A DNA stretch of 64,000 nt from an uncultured Bacteroidota bacterium (lineage in GTDB: Bacteria > Bacteroidota > Bacteroidia > Chitinophagales > Chitinophagaceae), in assembly GCA_903824665.1 (NCBI GenBank), contig CAIJXT010000006.1:1-64000 (forward strand), in the 5' to 3' direction. Under the pieces are notes generated by a model, which was given only the letters and a program-made list of their open reading frames with translations, had not been told where the DNA came from and did no database searches. This document shows positions 17,132 to 24,906 of this stretch, one piece after another. The position numbers and the translations under genes are program-made. Each line of letters opens with the position of its first letter. Positions within the stretch are counted from its first letter, which is position 1.

Positions 17132-17258
17132 TGCCAGCAAAGAATATGGCCGTTTGTGTGTTTAGGCCATATCCAAGTAGTATAATTAAGATTCTATCAA
17201 TTGCTTAGAATACTCCAAACAGTTTGAAAGAGATATTCTTTTACAAATTCAAATTTAC

Positions 17259-19583
17259 ATGAAGTACATAACAACAGCCATAGTAATCGCATTAGTATTC
17301 ATCAGTAACTTCGTTCTTGCGCAAAACAAGTTTACTTTAAGTGGTACTATCTCAGATGCAGGTACCGGTGAAACAATGATAGGCGCCGTGGTACGCGTAA
17401 GGGAAATACCGGCATCAGGCACGGTATGCAATGAATATGGGTTTTATTCGCTTACTATTCCAAAAGGCAGCTATACGATTCTAGTTCAAATTGTCGGCTA
17501 TAGAGCTATTGAATATACACTTGACCTGAGTAGTGATAACAGTCACGATTTTAAGCTTGTTGCCAATGCTAAATCGCTCGAAGAAGTGGTAATAACTTCA
17601 ACAAAAAGGAATGAAAATATTAGCAGTTCAAAAATTGGAGTAGAAAAACTGGAAGTAAAGGAAATAAAGAAGATACCGGTACTATTTGGCGAACAAGACA
17701 TACTAAAAACATTGCAATTACTGCCGGGCGTGAAATCAATTGGGGAGGGTAATGGGGGGCTGTACGTAAGAGGTGGAGACAATTCACAGAATCTAATTTT
17801 GCTGGATGAGGCTACAGTATATAATGCCAACCATTTGCTGGGCTTTTTTTCAACATTTAATAGCGATGCTATAAAGGATGTTTCGCTTTATAAAGGAACA
17901 GCACCTGCCAGCTACGGGGGGCGGTTGTCATCAGTACTGGATGTAAGAATGAATGAAGGCAATAACCAACAATATCATGTAGGTGGGGGGATAGGGCTAA
18001 TAGCGTCAAGATTGAATGTAGAAGGGCCAATTGTAAAAGATAAAGGCTCATTTCTTATCACAGGACGAAGGACATATGCTGATATGTTTCTAAAGCTATC
18101 GTCTGACAACAACATAAATAGTAATCAACTATACTTTTATGACTTAAATGCAAAAGCGAATTATCAGGTAAATAAGAAAAACAAAATTTTCTTGTCCGGG
18201 TATTTAGGACGGGATGTACTTAAGTTCAATAATAGATTTGGCATTGATTGGGGAAATGTAACAGGGACAACGCGCCTGAACCATATTTGGAACAATAAAC
18301 TGTTCAGCAATACCTCACTAATATATTCAGATTACGATTACCGTGTAGCAATTACACGGGATGCCGGCGACTTCAGTATTACTTCTAAAATAAAAAATGT
18401 AAACCTGAAACATGAATTTGAATATTTCCGCAATAATAAAAACACCATGAGGTTTGGAATAAATAGTACCTATCATACAATTACGCCCGGACAGGTGGAA
18501 GGGTCGGACATAAATGCTGTAGCATTACAAAATCGGAATGCCATTGAAAACGCTGTTTATTTTTCCAATAACTGGAAACCAAATGCGCGTTGGAATGTTG
18601 ACTATGGCTTACGGCTTACTACATTCAATATGTTAGGCCCGGGTGATTTTTACAAATTTGACTATCAGAACAATAATGAGCTAACAGATACTATTATCTA
18701 CAAGAAAGGGGATATTGTAAAGACCTATATAAATCTTGAACCGAGGCTGAATATTGCATATGTTTTATCTGAATCGAACTCATTGAAGTTATCTTACACA
18801 AGAAATACCCAAAACCTACATGTTATATCCAATTCGACATCATCTACGCCTACCGACATTTGGATAGCATCAAGCAATAATGTAAAACCTGAAATATGCG
18901 ATCAGTTTTCGCTGGGCTATTTTAAAAATTTCAAGGACAATACATTGCAGTTTAGCACAGAGGTGTACTATAAACAAATGCAAAACCAGATGGACTTGAA
19001 GAATGGTGCGGAAATTCGCGCGAATGACCGTATCGAAGGGGAACTGCTATTTGGTGACGGTAGGGCATACGGTATAGAATTGTTACTAAAGAAGAAGTAC
19101 GGGAAGTTCAACGGCTGGGTTGGTTATACTTTGTCGAGGACGGAACGAAAGATTGATAAAATCAATGACGGAAGTTGGTACGCTGCAAGGCAAGACGCGA
19201 CACACGATGTATCTGTAGTTGGCATTTACGACATTAACAAAAAATGGGCTGTATCAGCTACCTGGCTATATGTTACGGGCAACGCAGTTACTTTTCCTAG
19301 TGGAAAGTACGAAATAAATGGTCTTACACAGTATTACTACACAGAAAGGAACGGATACAGAATGCCCGATTACCATAGAATGGATATTGGAGTAACGAAG
19401 TACTTTAAAAAATCAAACAAATTTGAAAGCAGCTTGAATTTTTCGGTTTACAACCTCTACGGTAGAAAAAATGCGTACACTATTGACTTTGAAGATAACC
19501 CGAATGACCCAACTAAAACACAAGCTGTTATGACGTATCTTTTTACTTACGTGCCTTCCATCACTTACAATTTTAAATTCTAA
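17259..19583 (+). CDS. TonB-dependent outer-membrane receptor with carboxypeptidase-regulatory-like N-domain (module 2)
   Basis: This 774-aa receptor has a signal peptide ending FVLAQN (about residue 23). The carboxypeptidase-regulatory-like domain (about 25-105) includes ETMIGAVVRVREIPASGTVC and NEYGFYSL. The plug shows GVKSIGEGNGGLYVRGGDNS and LDEATVYNANHLLGFFSTFN. The barrel ends SITYNFKF. It differs from its paralogue mainly in surface-loop regions, so the substrates may differ. It is followed after 4 bases by a DUF4249 lipoprotein gene, with which it should form an outer-membrane import pair. Confidence 0.92.
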   Translation: MKYITTAIVIALVFISNFVLAQNKFTLSGTISDAGTGETMIGAVVRVREIPASGTVCNEYGFYSLTIPKGSYTILVQIVGYRAIEYTLDLSSDNSHDFKLVANAKSLEEVVITSTKRNENISSSKIGVEKLEVKEIKKIPVLFGEQDILKTLQLLPGVKSIGEGNGGLYVRGGDNSQNLILLDEATVYNANHLLGFFSTFNSDAIKDVSLYKGTAPASYGGRLSSVLDVRMNEGNNQQYHVGGGIGLIASRLNVEGPIVKDKGSFLITGRRTYADMFLKLSSDNNINSNQLYFYDLNAKANYQVNKKNKIFLSGYLGRDVLKFNNRFGIDWGNVTGTTRLNHIWNNKLFSNTSLIYSDYDYRVAITRDAGDFSITSKIKNVNLKHEFEYFRNNKNTMRFGINSTYHTITPGQVEGSDINAVALQNRNAIENAVYFSNNWKPNARWNVDYGLRLTTFNMLGPGDFYKFDYQNNNELTDTIIYKKGDIVKTYINLEPRLNIAYVLSESNSLKLSYTRNTQNLHVISNSTSSTPTDIWIASSNNVKPEICDQFSLGYFKNFKDNTLQFSTEVYYKQMQNQMDLKNGAEIRANDRIEGELLFGDGRAYGIELLLKKKYGKFNGWVGYTLSRTERKIDKINDGSWYAARQDATHDVSVVGIYDINKKWAVSATWLYVTGNAVTFPSGKYEINGLTQYYYTERNGYRMPDYHRMDIGVTKYFKKSNKFESSLNFSVYNLYGRKNAYTIDFEDNPNDPTKTQAVMTYLFTYVPSITYNFKF

Positions 19584-19587
19584 GGCA

Positions 19588-20400
19588 ATGAAATATACGT
19601 CCGGATTATTGTCGATAGCTCTTCTATTGGGATCACTAGTGTCGTGTACAAAGGTTATTGATATAGATACAAATGCTTCCGATTCACAGATTGTGGTTCA
19701 GGGTTCCCTTCCATCCGATGGTGACAAAACGTTTGTCAAATTGATGAAGTCAGTGAACTTTGACGAAAGCAACAATTATCCTGCGGTTAGAAATGCTGTT
19801 GTAACTATTGTTGATGATGCCGGGAACTCCGATATATTGACTGAAGTAGCACCAGGTTTTTATGAGGCTGACAGCATAATTGGGATTTCCGGAAGAACTT
19901 ATAATTTGAGCATTCAAGTAGACAGTAAGACAATAACATCAACTTCTACTATTCCAGACAAAGTAACGCTCGACTCTATCATTGTAACCGAAGTAACAGA
20001 GGGAAATATTAGGGGGGGGGCAGCAAGTGGAAAAACTTATGAAGTATTGGTAAGGTACACAGACCCGGCCAACACAAACAATTATTACCGATTTATAGAA
20101 TCAGTAAATGGCATTGAGACTGGCGATATATATGTATTTGATGATCGTTTGACAAATGGGCTTGCTGTAGAAAGCCCGCTTTTAAAATTTAACAGGCAAC
20201 TAAAATCAAATGATGTTTTAACGATAGAAATGCAGTGCATCGACAAAAATGTCTACAACTACTTCAAGAGCTTTGGAAACTTAAGTGGCGGACCACAAAA
20301 TTCCTCGACCCCTGCCAATCCATACACTAACCTTATCGGTACCAAACTTGGTTATTTCAGCGCTCATACAGCTGATAGAAAAAACCATGTCATACATTAA
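19588..20400 (+). CDS. DUF4249 family lipoprotein (module 2)
   Basis: This 270-aa lipoprotein has lipobox L-V-S-C at residue 20 and the DUF4249 opening CTKVIDIDTNASDSQIVVQG. AVVTIVDDAGNSD and an ending GYFSAHTADRK correspond to its paralogue at 2356-3147. It contains nine consecutive G bases at codons about 142-144, a possible slippage site. It is co-transcribed with the receptor. The ligand is unknown. Confidence 0.87.
   Translation: MKYTSGLLSIALLLGSLVSCTKVIDIDTNASDSQIVVQGSLPSDGDKTFVKLMKSVNFDESNNYPAVRNAVVTIVDDAGNSDILTEVAPGFYEADSIIGISGRTYNLSIQVDSKTITSTSTIPDKVTLDSIIVTEVTEGNIRGGAASGKTYEVLVRYTDPANTNNYYRFIESVNGIETGDIYVFDDRLTNGLAVESPLLKFNRQLKSNDVLTIEMQCIDKNVYNYFKSFGNLSGGPQNSSTPANPYTNLIGTKLGYFSAHTADRKNHVIH
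20012..20020 (+). repeat. Poly-G tract (9 G) inside the DUF4249 gene
   Basis: Nine G bases encode part of the R-G-G-A segment of the lipoprotein. Gain or loss of one base would truncate the protein, so this is a candidate phase-variation tract. Confidence 0.7.
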
Positions 20401-20526
20401 TGCACATCTGTCAACCCTTCGTCAAGAAACAACTTATTATACATAGTGTTTGCGAATTACCTGTACTAATTCCATAGATACATTTATCAGCAAAGTAGTT
20501 CATTTTCATCAACAAAGTATCCGCCA

Positions 20527-20865
20527 ATGCAATCAACCGTCGCAATATACGAGAATTATGAGCTTGCATTAAATGCAGTTATTGAGTTAAAAAGAAGTTC
20601 CTACATAGTTGAGTATACCTCACCAATCGGCTCTCAAATTGTCACAATTTTGGGGCCCCATTTCTGCGATTCAGGAAAAGGTTATGATGATTTCCTCAAA
20701 GGTAAATATTTACTTCTCGTTCACGGGGTAGGACAAGAAGCAAATGAAATATTAGAAATATTAAAGAAACATGCAGAACACACAAACAGTACGATCTGTC
20801 CAGCCTTCAATTCCCATTATTTCATTTGCGAAGGTTCTGAATATCGCATAAATCACTATTACTAG
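20527..20865 (+). CDS. Small protein resembling general stress (YflT-like) domains
   Basis: This 112-aa protein begins MQSTVAIYENYELALNAVIE followed by LKRSSY, a beta-strand/helix pattern similar to the N-terminal half of heat-induced stress proteins of the YflT type. The later GKYLLLVHGVGQEANEILEI matches the second half of that fold. No signal peptide is present. A decayed relative of its C-terminus occurs at 23285-23391. The family assignment is tentative. Confidence 0.55.
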   Translation: MQSTVAIYENYELALNAVIELKRSSYIVEYTSPIGSQIVTILGPHFCDSGKGYDDFLKGKYLLLVHGVGQEANEILEILKKHAEHTNSTICPAFNSHYFICEGSEYRINHYY

Positions 20866-21166
20866 TGCTAGTTAGAAAACCTAACATATGAGAAGCAATA
20901 CTTTGCCATTCATGTTATCGGCTGAGACAAAGTCTTGTACTATTGACTCGTCTTCCATTATACCTACAAAAAATTTTGAAAAACCGGTATATTTGAAGTT
21001 TAGGTGCTAAGGTAGACGATGAACATGAAATAATTGAAGGAATTCTTTTCCTAACCTTGCACCGATATGTTTGTCCTTTTCTTCTTTTTTAAGCTCTTTC
21101 GCCACTCAGCAATATCTGATTTTGCAAAGGAGCGTAAATATCTCTAGGAGCACTCATTGCACTCAT
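20866..21166. other. Intergenic stretch, no gene seen
   Basis: About 300 AT-rich bases lie between convergent genes. A short inverted repeat (GTTAGAAAACCTAAC, 20871-20885) follows the upstream stop. A minus-strand frame reading SDIAEWRKSLKKKK could be a protein scrap but is too short to call. Confidence 0.4.
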
Positions 21167-21652
21167 CTACAATTCTTCTTTTGTTTGCATTACCCATGCT
21201 GGTGCATTGTTAATATTCTGGCGTAGAAACTTGTTCAGCTGCGCTGAATGATGTTGAACATGTCGCATGTTATACAAGAGCATTTCAAATACTGAATAGT
21301 CTCTATACTGATTAACCCAGCGCTTATTTGCAATTTCGTCAGTAAAAGTCAAAAGCAGTGTGTGACATTTCTCCTTACATGCTTTGGAATATATCAGCAG
21401 TTCGTCTTTCGTGTAAATTCGTTCGGGGAGTTTGCCTTCAAACTCTGAGTAAGTAAATGGTTTTGGTGAGATATAGTTTGAGGGATCAAGTGTAAGATAG
21501 TAGTCAAGGAAGAAAAGGCAATGATAAGAAGTGTACCAGAATTTTTCATCAGTGTTCCAATATTCATCAGGGCACATTCTAATAGCATTGTCCAGCATGT
21601 CAATGCTTGCTCCAAATTGTTTCCAAAGAGTTTCCTTAAATAATTTGTCCAT
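21167..21652 (-). CDS. DinB-superfamily protein
   Basis: This 161-aa four-helix-bundle protein has the DinB-like metal-ligand pattern: a histidine in YTSYHCLFFLDYYL (helix 2) and the C-terminal pair in LLYNMRHVQHHSAQLNKFL. The members include thiol transferases (bacillithiol, mycothiol) and many of unknown function. It stands alone, with about 200 bases on the right to the MarR gene. The substrate cannot be inferred. Confidence 0.8.
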   Translation of the reverse strand: MDKLFKETLWKQFGASIDMLDNAIRMCPDEYWNTDEKFWYTSYHCLFFLDYYLTLDPSNYISPKPFTYSEFEGKLPERIYTKDELLIYSKACKEKCHTLLLTFTDEIANKRWVNQYRDYSVFEMLLYNMRHVQHHSAQLNKFLRQNINNAPAWVMQTKEEL

Positions 21653-21858
21653 GCTATTATGATTTATATTTTTCCTGTCTTTTGCTTCACAGGCTACTCT
21701 GTCGTCATATGGCTGCAGCTAACGTTTTGCAAATTAATGTAGACGGGCTTACGAAGCCTCCTGTATCTATACCCACAAATGTCTATATAAAGGTACAAAT
21801 GTATTTATTCCCTCGTCCGCCCCTAACGTATATTTGCTGTTACATGTCAGTATATTTT

Positions 21859-22476
21859 TTATACCGTTTGTTTTAGGCTGTGTTCTGCACAGTCAATTCG
21901 TAATTCGGTGTTTGCGAGTTTCGTATTTAGAAGTCGACAAAAGTGTTCCTTTCCTTTTTTGTCTGATTTGTAAAAGTGGCAAGTGAAACACATTCTTTGA
22001 ATGGTTATTATTCCCGACTTATTCAAGTGATGAATAATGTCAAATAAGCTTAATAATAAATTTTCTTTGTCGGTTGATTGTAATTTGTCAATTGGAATTT
22101 GAATCTGTTTAGCGAATAAAGATGTTTGTTCCGCTATGTCACTACCTTTTTTTGTCAAGCTAATAATGTAGCTTCTAGTATCGTGCTGTTCATATGCCTT
22201 TTTAATAAGTAACTTTTGCTCAAGGGTCTTAATAGTGTCGCTGATGGTGGCTTTTGTCATATTGAACTCGTCGGCCAAATAACTTACTTTTCTTTTTTGA
22301 TCCGAATGATGTAATAGAAAAATCAGCACCTGCACTTGAATTGGACTTAGTGAAAATTCTTTACTCTCATTCCAAAGCAATACCCTAAATGCCTGAGAGA
22401 CCCTTTCAAGCGAAGCAACTATTTTGCTTTCAATACTAAAATTCTGATGTTCTAAATCAAATGTTGACATTTTCAT
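21859..22476 (-). CDS. MarR-family regulator with C-terminal cysteine cluster
   Basis: This 205-aa regulator has the MarR winged helix at about residues 20-125 (SPIQVQVLIFLLHH, VSYLADEFNMTKATISDTIK, EQHDTRSYIISLTKKG). It is extended by about 70 residues carrying C-F-T-C-H, F-C-R-L-L and D-C-A-E-H. The four cysteines and two histidines could bind a metal or act as a redox switch. It lies 10 bases downstream of DUF2024 on the same strand, so the two are likely one operon. The extension is unusual for MarR and worth noting. Confidence 0.85.
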   Translation of the reverse strand: MKMSTFDLEHQNFSIESKIVASLERVSQAFRVLLWNESKEFSLSPIQVQVLIFLLHHSDQKRKVSYLADEFNMTKATISDTIKTLEQKLLIKKAYEQHDTRSYIISLTKKGSDIAEQTSLFAKQIQIPIDKLQSTDKENLLLSLFDIIHHLNKSGIITIQRMCFTCHFYKSDKKGKEHFCRLLNTKLANTELRIDCAEHSLKQTV

Positions 22477-22485
22477 TAACAGAAG

Positions 22486-22749
22486 TCAATTGCAATTTTC
22501 CATTTCAATAATAAAGTAACCATTTTCCCGGATCGCTCCTTCCCAATTAGGTCTTACGGCTTCCACATGACAAAATCTGCACTCATTAAATGTCAAAGGC
22601 TGTCCGTCTTGCCCTTTCGTTTTTAGATAGGCTTTTCCATAACCATAGATTACAGATGTTTCCTTAATTTCTTCAGGCGCAAGAATGTCAAAGTGCATTA
22701 TACTTCCGTCTTTCTTTGTTACGTAGGTGTCCCAAACTGCCACTTTCAT
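22486..22749 (-). CDS. DUF2024 family protein
   Basis: This 87-aa protein begins MKVAVWDTYVTKKDGSIMHF and contains LTFNECRFCHVEAV, the cysteine-histidine segment typical of DUF2024, ending in a GYFIIEMENC strand. A longer frame upstream to 22908 exists, but its first 53 residues look non-coding and overlap a pirin remnant on the other strand, so ATG 22749 is chosen. Function unknown; it is co-transcribed with a cysteine-rich MarR regulator. Confidence 0.82.
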   Translation of the reverse strand: MKVAVWDTYVTKKDGSIMHFDILAPEEIKETSVIYGYGKAYLKTKGQDGQPLTFNECRFCHVEAVRPNWEGAIRENGYFIIEMENCN

Positions 22750-22803
22750 ATTGCTATATTTTGAGTTTGGCCATAACCTTGAACAAAGATTAGAACCAAA
22801 ACT

Positions 22804-23064
22804 GTGTCTACCTATACAACAAAATGGTACCCTTTTCAAAGAGCTTTGCGATGTAGGTTCTTTAAAAGTTTTGATGATAAAGGCGGAGAAATTGATTTTG
22901 TAAACCATATTGATACTGAGATAGAGCTTTTTCTATTTGGCGGTGAAAAATACACCGAACCTTATGTTGCACATGTGCCTTATGTAATGAACACCACAGT
23001 AGAAATACGAGAAGCTCATAATGATTACATGAGTGGTAAATACGGTAAAGTAAAACATAGTTAA
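22804..23064 (+). pseudogene. Pirin C-terminal remnant
   Basis: The end of this frame reads GGEKYTEPYVAHVPYVMNTT followed by EIREAHNDYMSGKYG, which matches the pirin C-terminal pattern (G-G-E-P, then G-P-F-V-M-N-T, E-I-x-x-A-x-x-D-Y, G-K/R-F). The N-terminal cupin with its iron ligands is missing. The start overlaps the region upstream of DUF2024. It is a decayed gene end. Confidence 0.6.
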
Positions 23065-23127
23065 ACCCAACTTAAATTTAACAAATGAAAGAGCAACAAA
23101 AATCAGAAGTAATTCACTGGATTGACT

Positions 23128-23253
23128 TTGGTTAGTGAAGGTAAATTGAAACCCTTTGTTGCAAAAACTTTTAGCCTTGAAGAAGCAGCACAAGCACAAG
23201 ATTTTGTCTCGGCTGGTGGTGTCAATGGTAAAGTTGTTCTTGTTGTCGGATAG
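23128..23253 (+). pseudogene. Remnant: C-terminus of a quinone oxidoreductase / zinc-type alcohol dehydrogenase
   Basis: Forty-one codons read LVSEGKLKPFVAKTFSLEEA, AQAQDFVSAGG and NGKVVLVVG before TAG. This is the usual last helix and strand of MDR-superfamily quinone reductases (G-K-L-x-P, F-x-L-E-E-A-x-x-A, G-K-x-V-L-x-V). Nothing upstream continues the family. Confidence 0.6.
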
Positions 23254-23284
23254 TAATAGTTTTGATGTTTGTCGTAAGTTTGTC

Positions 23285-23391
23285 GGTGTAGTAAAAATAC
23301 TGAATAAACACCGAGAACACAGATACATTACCATCTGTCCAGCCGTCGATTCCTAATATTTCATCTGTGACGGTGTAAGTACCCATTAATC
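23285..23391 (+). pseudogene. Remnant related to the stress-like gene at 20527-20865
   Basis: The frame reads KILNKHREHRYITICPAVDS, stop, YFICDGV. The intact gene has EILKKHAEHTNSTICPAFNS then HYFICEG. The alignment through the stop shows a decayed paralogue of the C-terminal 35 residues. Confidence 0.6.
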
Positions 23392-23400
23392 GGACAACGG

Positions 23401-23526
23401 TATATCGATACGTACAAGTTGATACTTATGATATTTGAATACACCAAAGACTTCAGCAGGGAATATAAATATACATTGGGGCAGGATATGAAGCGAGATG
23501 CCTCGCCATTAGTAAGGAGCATTTAG
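23401..23526 (+). pseudogene. Remnant of a four-helix-bundle protein of the Avd / S23 type
   Basis: Forty-one codons read YIDTYKLILMIFEYTKDFSR then EYKYTLGQDMKRDASPLVRS, ending at TAG. The pattern Y-K-L-x-L-x-I-F-x-x-T-K-x-F-x-R-E-Y-K-Y-T-L-G-Q-x-x-K-R matches the N-terminal half of Avd-like four-helix-bundle proteins, known as accessory factors of diversity-generating retroelements and as stand-alone genes in Bacteroidota. No reverse transcriptase is nearby. Confidence 0.6.
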
Positions 23527-23559
23527 AGTTTTATAAGAAATTGGATCTTATGCCACATC

Positions 23560-23752
23560 AATTTACGATTATTATCTCTACCAATTTTTTCAAATCTTCT
23601 ATGAATAGGTTCGAGAAAAGTCCAATCGGGTTCACTAAAAAGCAAAAGCCGCTTCAGTAGCGGCTTTTGCTTTTTAGTGATTTTGCATTATCGAACCATA
23701 TCAATGCATTATTTCCAGCATTCAATATTCTATCCTTGATTTTAGTGCTGCT
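23560..23752. repeat. Palindromic repeat element, copy 1 (about 195 bp)
   Basis: It matches 26338-26536 along its length and 27900-27970 over its left part. Nested inverted repeats are GGTTCGA ... TCGAACC outside and a perfect 22-bp stem inside. The inner loop is TCAGT here and ACTGA in copy 2. No coding frame is shared by all copies except a short minus-strand piece (GLFSNLFIEDLKKL). Confidence 0.75.
23632..23680. terminator. Long perfect hairpin within the repeat
   Basis: Arms of 22 bases (23632-23653 and 23659-23680) flank a 5-base loop. The core AGCAAAAGCCGC/GCGGCTTTTGCT with adjoining A/T runs could terminate transcription on either strand. Confidence 0.7.
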
Positions 23753-23778
23753 AAAAGGAAGGATTACACTAGATAATT

Positions 23779-24141
23779 TCAACATTTTGAAGAAATAATA
23801 TTTTTCCTCAGTTGGTTCAAGAGTTTTTGCATTTGTTTCAACTCTTTAATTTTATTTTCAATCGACAACAGTTTTTCATCGCAAACAGACAGTTTTTCTT
23901 CTGTTGACAATTTCTTGTTATACCACGCATCTATAAGGTTACTTATCTCACTAATAGTAAAACCAATGGACTTAGCACCTTTTATTAGGTTCAATTTTTC
24001 TACTGTTTCTTCATCAAAATGAAAGTAATTATTTGACTTAATGTTTTCAAGTCGTTTACCTTTTATCAATCCTGACTTTTCGTAAAATCGAATGGTATGA
24101 GCAGTAATTCCTGTCCTTTTTGATAATTCATTAATTAGCAT
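23779..24141 (-). CDS. MerR-family transcriptional regulator
   Basis: This 120-aa regulator has an N-terminal MerR HTH (MLINELSKRTGITAHTIRFY, EKSGLIKGKR), a second helical segment (IKGAKSIGFTISEISNLID) and a C-terminal dimerisation coiled coil (SIENKIKELKQMQKLLNQL). No effector domain follows. A final cysteine and one in SVCDEK are present. ATG 24141 is chosen over 24174 because the HTH starts there and a -7-like element lies exactly five bases before it. It is divergent from the NmrA-like gene, whose promoter spacer contains a dyad, as expected for MerR activation. Confidence 0.88.
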   Translation of the reverse strand: MLINELSKRTGITAHTIRFYEKSGLIKGKRLENIKSNNYFHFDEETVEKLNLIKGAKSIGFTISEISNLIDAWYNKKLSTEEKLSVCDEKLLSIENKIKELKQMQKLLNQLRKNIISSKC

Positions 24142-24145
24142 GGTG

Positions 24146-24153
24146 CGAAGATA
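24146..24153 (-). promoter_or_regulatory. -7-like element of the MerR gene
   Basis: On the minus strand TATCTTCG (one mismatch to TAnnTTTG) ends five bases before ATG 24141, predicting a transcript with almost no leader. Confidence 0.35.
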
Positions 24154-24174
24154 GTGAGTTGAAAATAAATTCAA

Positions 24175-24189
24175 AGCATAGACTATGCT
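24175..24189. promoter_or_regulatory. Dyad near the MerR promoter
   Basis: AGCATA-GAC-TATGCT is a perfect 6-bp-arm dyad upstream of the MerR gene and a candidate site for autoregulation. Confidence 0.4.
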
Positions 24190-24195
24190 CTAATG

Positions 24196-24226
24196 TTGTA
24201 GGTTTGAATTATTCAACATAGGTTTG
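24196..24226 (+). promoter_or_regulatory. NmrA-like gene promoter with dyad in the spacer
   Basis: TTG (24196-24198), a 20-base spacer and TAGGTTTG (24219-24226) form a promoter with a long spacer. The dyad TTGAA-TTA-TTCAA (24204-24216) sits inside it. A second TAGGTTTG lies at 24199-24206. A dyad between the promoter elements is the arrangement used by MerR activators. Confidence 0.5.
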
Positions 24227-24248
24227 CCGAAATTAAATTTCAATAATA

Positions 24249-24890
24249 ATGAAAGTACTAATATTCGGAGCAACGGGTTTTTCGGGAAAAGCCATTCTAA
24301 AAGAAGCACTAGCCAAAGATCATCAGGTAACGATACTTGTAAGAAATGCCAAGGCGGTAAGTATTCAAAATAAAAACCTGATAATTGTAGAGGGCAATGT
24401 TTTGGACAACAGCACAGTAAATAAAGTTTTACAAAATCAAGATGCTGTTATTCAGTGTTTGGGTGTAAACGGAAAAGGAGATGGCAAACCCACCACATTT
24501 GTATCTGATGCCAACAAAATCATCATAGATGAAATGACAAAAACAAACGTAAGACGTTTGATCGCTATGAGCATTGCTGGTTCTGGGAATAGTATAGACT
24601 TTGTTCCCTGGATTTTCAAAAAAGTTGTGCTTCCTTATTTTATGAAATGGTTGCAAGTATTGATTGACGATAAAAACAGAATGGAGCCAATGATTATGAA
24701 AAGTCAGTTGGATTGGACTATTGTGCGTTGCGCTGGTATTTTAGACAAGCCTGCAAAAGGAAAAGTGAATGACACTCTTACAGGCAAGGGATTAAAATTC
24801 GCCATTACCTTGACTGATATGGCAAAATTCATGGTAGCTCAACTTGAAGAAAGAAAATACATCAAACAAACACCATCTATTAGTAATTAA
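24249..24890 (+). CDS. NAD(P)-binding NmrA/SDR-like protein
   Basis: This 213-aa atypical short-chain dehydrogenase begins MKVLIFGATGFSGKAILKEA (G-A-T-G-x-x-G nucleotide site). It has an R after the second strand (ILVRN) favouring NADP, DAVIQCLGVNG, and DWTIVRCAGI typical of the NAD(P)H-binding (PF13460) group. The catalytic Tyr-Lys pair of classical SDRs is not evident. It is followed by a small membrane protein and an alpha/beta hydrolase on the same strand, all probably under the divergent MerR regulator. Confidence 0.85.
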   Translation: MKVLIFGATGFSGKAILKEALAKDHQVTILVRNAKAVSIQNKNLIIVEGNVLDNSTVNKVLQNQDAVIQCLGVNGKGDGKPTTFVSDANKIIIDEMTKTNVRRLIAMSIAGSGNSIDFVPWIFKKVVLPYFMKWLQVLIDDKNRMEPMIMKSQLDWTIVRCAGILDKPAKGKVNDTLTGKGLKFAITLTDMAKFMVAQLEERKYIKQTPSISN

Positions 24891-24906
24891 TTTAAAATTT
24901 GGCATT

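Noticed and set aside
22933..23334. Minus-strand open frame of 133 codons
   Set aside because: It is antisense to recognisable pirin and quinone-reductase remnants and has an unnatural Phe/Cys/Ser-rich composition.
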